DNA from: Dillenia suffruticosa
Lineage: Eukaryota > Streptophyta > Magnoliopsida > Dilleniales > Dilleniaceae
Reading direction: 5' to 3'
DNA: 64,000 nucleotides
Assembly (NCBI GenBank): GCA_033439265.1
Contig: JAVTVX010000010.1
Span: forward strand, 558,001-622,000
In this document: in pieces, positions 57,394 to 64,000 of the stretch
Numbering within the stretch: the stretch's first letter is position 1
Layout of the letters: each line of letters starts with the position of its first letter
Made by a program: the position numbers and the translations under genes
The notes under the pieces: generated by a model
Told to the model about the DNA's origin: nothing
The model's database searches: none
Seen by the model: only the letters and a program-made list of their open reading frames with translations

Positions 57394-58118
57394 TTTTAAG
57401 CCAGTTTTTTTTTTCTTTTAATAGGCATGGGCGGGTTCGATTGGGTGTCCGGGTCATAATCGACCCGTGACAATGTTCACGCGTCTCTACTAGGAGCTTC
57501 ACGCTCCATTTGTGTGTGTGTATTGCACGCGCCTATCAGTTTAACACTTTTCTTTTTCACCCTATAGGTTCTGCAACCGAGTCCTTTCGCCCCGACTGTT
57601 GAAAATCCCATTTTCAATCAATTTTTGACGTGTTTCTCATCGAAAAATTATAATTAAAGTTCTAAAATCATCCTAAACATGATTTATTGGAAGATTTGAG
57701 CCCATAAACTTGGCCATTTAAATGTTCAAAGTGTCAGCCCTTCGTGGCCATTTTAGAAACTTAATTTTTGACAACCAAATCACACAATTCATATGTCAAA
57801 ATGTAAATCAAGATACAATAAACACATTTATGTCATTATTATGGATCAATTCACCTTCTATAGCGATAGATCTAAGTTTTTAAGTTTCGAACACCATTAG
57901 GGTCTGAAATTTTGGTTTCAAATTTCATAACCAAAACATACTTCAAAAATTACAAAAAAAATATATTCATGATCTACACATTATGAGCAATATCATGATA
58001 TAATCGGATTCACGAAACTCATCCGTGATCCTAGTCTTAAATTTTTTATCATATATTTTTATACACAAAAAATTCTAAATTTTTTTTTTAAATAAATCCA
58101 ACTTTACTCTGCTACCAA

Positions 58119-58655
58119 TGAAGAATTTATTATACTACATGCATATGCGAAAGTTTATCAAATTAAAAGTTTAGAATTTTGGAATAAATGGTTTAATATG
58201 TAGGGTTACAATAAATCAATCGAAATCGCGTACTCTCACGAACTGATTGCTCAGTCAAGATGATGATTACATAATTGAACCGCCGTCACTATTTCATGAT
58301 ACCTCAAACTAAAATCCGGTGATCCAAATGATGGAAGGAATTTTCTTACACGAAAACTTCTCAATCTCTCAATTAATTTCTCACTCTAAAAATTAATTTC
58401 TCTCTTAACAAACCTCTCTATCAATCTCGGCTATGTCCTTCTTAAGAAAATGAGAGAGATCGATTGTATTCATGAATTTGTGCAATTTGTGCTGAAGAAA
58501 TTCATGGCTTTGTTTTGCCGACCAAAGAAAAAAAAAGTACTTGGAGAGAGAGGGAGAACATCATTAGATAGAGGGGAATCCCGGGAGTTATGGGTGGTTC
58601 TCGTTTGGGATAACCACTCTTGACATATGTCCACGTGAGCATATAACTTCCAACA
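58119..58655 (-). repeat. 5' LTR of the copia element (right)
   Basis: Full-length LTR with TG and CA ends, next to the primer-site-like sequence at 58107-58118. Confidence 0.9.
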
Positions 58656-58660
58656 TATTC

Positions 58661-59160
58661 GATTATGATTTTTTCACATAATAATATTCATAATTTTTCA
58701 CATTCTAATAATATCTTATAGATATAGCTCACGCCAACAAAATTATGCATAAATTGAACTCATATTATAATAATTAAAATTTATTTTCTTTTTTAAACAT
58801 ATATTCAAATTTAAATCTGTTAGGTTTCATACTCGAACCGGTTTTGTACTTCAGAATGTGAAATCAATATTTTGGGAAAGAAAAAAAAAAACGATATTTA
58901 AATAATTTTTTTAAAAATTCACAATAATTAGGTAAATAACTCAAATATTGTTTATATTTTATTGTTTTTTCAAATTTATAAGGAGAAATGTTTCACTATT
59001 TGAATAGAAATTTCCAAAAATTTCAAAATATATTATTTAATGTGAATGTTTAGTATTTTTTACACAAATTCATCTCACCTGGGATCTCTTATAATTATAT
59101 ATTTAATTAAAAATAATTATCATTTTTTTTTAAAACACAGGAAAAATAATTATTATTTCT
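58661..59160. other. AT-rich spacer, no gene seen
   Basis: Long A and T runs and no meaningful frame. Confidence 0.6.
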
Positions 59161-59652
59161 TTAATGACGAGGGATGACAGCTGTAGTTAACGGTCAAAAG
59201 GAATTTGAATTTGGAGTGAAACAGAAATTTCTTGGGCCACGAGAGATGGGGGAACCGACTTTGTTAGGTGTCACATCACAAAATTCAAAACAGAGCCGAC
59301 TCGGTCAAATACATGCCCGCGCCTTGCCCTCTCATTCCACCAGCCGCAGCCGTTAACTTTCCTTCATTTCTCATACTCGAGAAAGGAGTAGAGCGGCCAC
59401 TTCTCTGTCTCTGTCTCTGTCTCTCTTATCGGCAACCATTGAATATCTTCTGTAGACTGAATCGGATACGACGAAGCCGTCTGAGGAAGAAATCGAGAGA
59501 AAGAACAGAGAAGGAAGAAAAAGGTCTTCTTTGTCTCTTCCTATTATTTGATTTCCAAATTTCAGATTGATATTTTGATGATCAAGAGAGAGATTAATGG
59601 TGAAAAAACCTAATCAGACGTTGAAATATCACTACTAAATTTGAAATAACCC

Positions 59653-59684
<32 letters not shown>

Positions 59685-59960
59685 TCGTTTCTTGCTTTGC
59701 TTCGCTCTCCAGTCCTTCCCTTCTCTCTCTAATCGGAAACTTTTGAATGTCTGCAGTTTCAATTGGGGATGAATGTCTGCATTTTCAATTGGGGATGAAG
59801 CCGACAATGAAAGAAAGAAAAATAAGGAAGAGAAGGTTCTCTCTCTCACGAACCTTTCCCTTCTCTCTCTAGTCGTTTCAATCGAGGATGAATCCATAGA
59901 TGAAAGAAAGAAAACGAAGGAAGATTAGATTCTCTCTCTCCCCTATTTTTTTTGTATTCT
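59160..59960 (+). other. Pyrimidine-rich, locally duplicated segment, possible transcript leader
   Basis: After an AT-rich stretch the sequence becomes GC-balanced, with CT-rich runs (CTGTCTCTGTCTCTGTCTCT near 59404), a GA repeat (59652-59679) and imperfect direct repeats of TTCAATTGGGGATGAA with GAAAGAAAGAAAA. This pattern resembles plant promoters or 5' leaders. No start codon here leads into a protein I recognise. Confidence 0.35.
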
Positions 59961-62900
59961 AAATTTGCTTCAGCTTCATTCATTCGTTGATGGTGATGAG
60001 ATTTTGTTGTATAATCTTGTGAAGCTTTCTTAAATTTAATTATGCTCTATGAATCATTGAAAATGATACAAGTATAAAGATTTTTCTTCTTCCACAATGA
60101 TTTCCATTATTAGAATTTGAACTTATATTTGATTTCAACCCAGTTGATTTAAATCTACAATCTAGAAATTGGCATGAAAATTGTCAAAAATAACTGTTTG
60201 GGAACAAATCGGTATCATATCCAAGACCTACATGATGTCATATTAAAGAACTGATTCTCTACTTTCCTTCCTATGTTTGTTCTTGATTAGGATTTCAGAT
60301 TTATTCTGATTGCTCTTGTATTTCATAAACCTATTGCCTGGAACCAAATGAATAAGGAGTTAGGTTTATTAGCAAATGAAATTCTGTGCTAGGAACCATA
60401 GAATAAATGTGAAATCAATCGAAAAGTCCAGCTACTCTATGGCAGATGCTGGCAGCTCCAGACCACCATATGTGATTCTGAGTGTGTCTTTGAACCTCTA
60501 GATTTCTTTGGATGCACCAGAAACCAACTCTTTTGGTTGGATTTCTTCTTTGTGTTCTTTGTTGGCTCAGGGGTAAGAAGAAGACCATGCTATGAAAGAG
60601 TAAAAGAGTTGTTAGTGAAACCAAGGTATAGGAACAGAATTAATGGCTGGCACCAAACTTAACATTTACTGTCATTCTTAGGTTAAAGATAGTAAACATG
60701 TAGAATGACTGATGTAATAATTATCAGCATGCCACCTGGAAGAGTGTTGGCATGGCCCACACTGCCAGGCATGGACATGCCACTGGCATGAGATGCACTC
60801 CATTTTGTTTAAATAAAAGATAAATCAAAATTTTTATCTTTGATTGGCTCCCAGATAGGATGTTTTAGTGATTAAATTAGGGTGTGGACCAGTATACTCA
60901 GAGCGCAACCATGAACTGCTATTCTTGTAGTTTCTATTTATGCAATTGGCAGGTGTCAGAGCTCGCTCTTCCTTCTTTCTTCCCCTTCTATTAATTAATT
61001 TTTCTTCTGTTTTAAGTTGCAGCTTTTGTCACCTATCCATGTAACTGGTGCCCTATGTATGGGTTGTGCTCTTGTTAACGCTATACTGGTCTCACAGTAC
61101 ACAATTTTCCTCTGTTGTTTGTATTATAATTCTTTACTCCTGATCTTGTTTATTGCCATTATTGTTGCACAAGGCTAGAGTAAAAAGGTGGCAAAAAATG
61201 CGTGGATGACCATTCTGGGATATCAACACTGGGTGTCTTCATAGATTAACATTCTTTTTTTTTTTTTTTAATTTTCATTCCATACATTTTCTCTTTACTT
61301 TCAATAATTCCATTGTTATTCTGCTGAAGCTGAAACTCCTCGATGTGATCATCTATGAAAATAGGTTTTTATATGTATTCGATGATGTTGCCTACTTATA
61401 TAAAAACCTTGCAGTGCAGTGAATATCGGACAAAAGATGTTCATACACGGGTGAGTTCACTTTGCCAGTTTATATACATGCTACTATATAACTTATTCTT
61501 TTGTAAATATATTTTTCCCAAGATTAGCAGATTTCTTGTGATGTTTGAGAGACCGCCCTTCTCCTTATATTTAGTATTCAATCAATCAACCTATTGATTA
61601 CTTTGTTTTCACTGTAAATTAAATTTTCAGGGTCAAAGGGATTGTGATGCTGAGGAGGGTATTCGGTAATTATATGGCCAAGTGTCACCTTATCTAGTTA
61701 TGTGTTCACCGGTGTTCTACATCGAGCAATAAGATTTCAGTCATTTTCTTTCAATATTCCACCTGACTTGCAGTTCAATCGATATCTTTCCTTTTACAGG
61801 TCCATTTCTAATGGAATCATTGCTTAAGCACCAGTAGAGTTGTGAAGTAAGTGTCCTGAATATATGCCATTAGAACATGTAAGTTGTGAAGCGAGTGTTC
61901 TTGGATTTGACTCTTTATATGGCTTTTGTTGCCTTGTTTCAGTTCTTCACACAAGTGCTGGTGATGCTGATCCAATTTACAGGTTCAACACTTCTTTTTC
62001 TTCCTTTTCATTTTTTGTCGATCATAGTTGTGACCTGTTTATATATTCTGTCTTGTTCTTTTATTGAGAAAAAAGCGAAAAGAAATTTTGATGAGCTCTT
62101 TGGCGTTTTCTTGAATTGAAGTGGTTGTGTTGCAAGTGAGAAAATTAAAACCCTAAGAGAGAGAAAGAGAGAATGGCGGTCCCTGAAATTAAGAACCGAG
62201 TTAGACATAATTACAAAAAATTGAAAATTAGTAAATAATAATAAATATGTAAATCAATAGTCATTTAAAACAAATCATCATAAGCCACAAAATTCATTGC
62301 ATGTAATATTACCACCTACTACCAATGTTCTAATACTTTTCCTTTCAAAATATGAAGGTCTTTTGAAAAATTGCATCCCAACAAAAAAAAAGGAAAGTTC
62401 TAAAAAATGATTGGTCTTCTTTGTTCCTTTTGAACTTGGATTTCAAGTAAATTTACATTTCCAAAGTGACATGAAATTTATAATTCCACTGTGCATCAAT
62501 AATATGTAAAAGGTAAATCAAACAGTTGTTTTAATAAGCATTTGAGAATGAACAATGTTTTGGTAAGAATGCATAGAATTTGGTTGAGAGGGAAAAATGC
62601 TTTTGGTAGGTAAATCAATTACTTCGTAAGGAGGATAAATCTCTGCATTTTTCTTAAATATAAAAAGGAATAAGGAAAATGAAAGGGAAGGTAGAGTGAG
62701 AGATCAGGAAATTTTAGTAGAGGAGAAGTTCTTTCTTGTTTTAACTTATTGGCATTGCCCACCTTGCAAAATTTATTGAATTTTAATCATGTAAACCATT
62801 TTAAGCAAAAAATTAGAACAATTTTTGGGGACCATGGCCCCCTCAAGCAACACAAGGGTCTGCCCTGGATAGAGAGAGAGTGGTTAGGGTTTTATGTTGG

Positions 62901-64000
62901 TCAATCTCATTTTATCGGCTACTTGAATCCACTACATGCATTCTTTCTAGCCATTATCCTCCTTATCAAGTTTGCAGGAGATGAAATAAGTTAAACACAT
63001 GCCATTTATGCTGCCTATTTTCTCTGCAAAAAAAAAAAAGAGCATGTAATCCATTGGATAGTGCCGTAGTTCTTTTTAATTGTCACAATCTGTGTATTGT
63101 GGGCATAGGACATAGCAACACATCAAAGTTATAAATATTTTATATTATTGTCATTAAAATTTTTGGTACTCAGGTCATTGTATAAAGGATACGTCTATCA
63201 AACACAAGAAACACACATTTCTAGAAAAATGTGCATACAACATAGGTTACATGTTAGAGAATATAGTTCCTATGTTATGGTGGAATAGATTTAGATTCGG
63301 AATATTTAATGGATTTCTTCGGCTTCTGATTCAATCTCTCATTGTCTCAACATGTTTGAGGGATAACCTAAGTCTTTTGGAATGAAGTTTGAGGATGGGC
63401 GAGCAATGTTAAATGAAGTGGCTCATTTTTGGGACAAAGGGAGCTGTTTGCATTTGTTTGGGGGCTCCCTGGATATCATAAAGCGACCAAATGATGTGCT
63501 GGTAGCTGCTGCTTTAGATTTGAATTTTTCTTCCCTTTCTTAATTTGCTTTTTCTTTCTTGTAGTTTTTTACTATGCTTTTGACTAGCAAAAATAAAAAA
63601 GAAAGATTATATCATGCAAAAAACAGAAAGCATGTCCTTATTTAACAGCTCAATCTCATATGCAGGTGCATGAATAATACCACAGATTTGAGGTGTCTTT
63701 GCAAAAGCACCAAACAAGCCTACATAGTTTTGGTGTGTTGTATTTGTTTTGGCATGAGCAAAGGTGGTGATTGCACTGATGATAATGAGTGTGTCTAAAA
63801 CGAGGTCTGTATTCCTCATTCACCAGAAAATTATAACATCCAGTGATTATGGATCTATATCTGTTAATGTCAATCATGATACTGAACAGGATACAGTAGA
63901 GCTGCTTGTAAGTAATTAGCTCCCAGAGGGCTTAATAGCTCTGCAAGTACATGAATGCACCCATGGGCTAAAATGCTAGTTATATATGCATTTTACATCT
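59961..64000. other. No supportable gene; AT-rich, possible introns or non-coding transcript
   Basis: I searched both strands for long or family-like frames. Candidates such as 61355-61597, 61886-62119, 62749-62994 (plus) and 63607-63819 (minus) are 70-81 residues, mostly hydrophobic, and match nothing known to me. If the 59.2-59.9 kb segment is a leader, part of this region may be introns of a gene that continues past the window. Confidence 0.5.

Larger units (their letters stand above)
51147..58655 (-). mobile_element. Degenerate Ty1/copia LTR retrotransposon
   Basis: Similar LTRs lie at 51147-51655 and 58119-58655. On the minus strand the 5' LTR (right) starts TGTTGGAAGTTATATGC. It is followed on the internal side by TTGGTAGCAGAG, close to the initiator-Met-tRNA primer site TGGTATCAGAG. 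Direct repeats TATTA (51142-51146) and TATTC (58656-58660) look like a target duplication with one change. Internal order on the minus strand is gag, integrase, reverse transcriptase, RNase H (copia order), heavily broken by stops. The left LTR lacks about 30 terminal bases present in the right LTR. Confidence 0.9.

Noticed and set aside
63607-63819. 70-residue minus-strand frame (LFGAFAKTPQICGIIH)
   Set aside because: Looks mildly protein-like, but it is short and I recognise no family or splice partners.

Overview
This window is nuclear DNA from a flowering plant, almost certainly a eudicot. It is AT-rich and has long intergenic spaces, genes split by many short exons with GT-AG introns, degenerate LTR retrotransposons and a nuclear tRNA family. 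Nothing bacterial or plastid was seen. The species cannot be fixed from the sequence.

Layout. An oil-body-associated-protein-like gene fragment lies at 233-337. A decayed Ty3/gypsy LTR element without gag, with a perfect 5-bp target duplication, occupies 1391-8139. A single-exon polyamine/amino-acid transporter is on the minus strand at 9636-11072. A complete nine-exon ferrochelatase of the FC2 type is on the minus strand (13710-24309). It faces away from a three-exon gene for a predicted chloroplast membrane protein of unknown function (25517-28436, plus strand), so the two may share the 24310-25516 promoter region. A complete eleven-exon catalytic subunit of protein phosphatase 2A is on the minus strand (41265-48744).

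The most unusual region is 29515-39089. It is about 9.6 kb of tandem repeats, each carrying a copy of a nuclear tRNA-Gly(UCC) gene on the minus strand. I count 31 full-length copies and 3 partial ones; only two keep a fully paired cloverleaf. The spacers fall into five types that recur in a fixed order (D-E-B-C-A). This gives a higher-order repeat of about 1.42 kb, with a recent 1409-bp duplication and a 138-bp triplication that cut inside tRNA genes.

Beyond PP2A are two nested Mutator-like miniature elements (49187-50270) with clear 10-bp and 9-bp target duplications. A degenerate minus-strand Ty1/copia element follows (51147-58655), holding internal 125-bp tandem repeats and a tRNA-like SINE head. 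The last 5 kb (59160-64000) has a pyrimidine-rich segment like a transcript leader, but no gene that I can support.

The three intact enzyme and transporter genes have unrelated roles (tetrapyrrole synthesis, signalling, transport). There is no operon-like functional link; the only plausible shared control is the divergent promoter at 24-25.5 kb.
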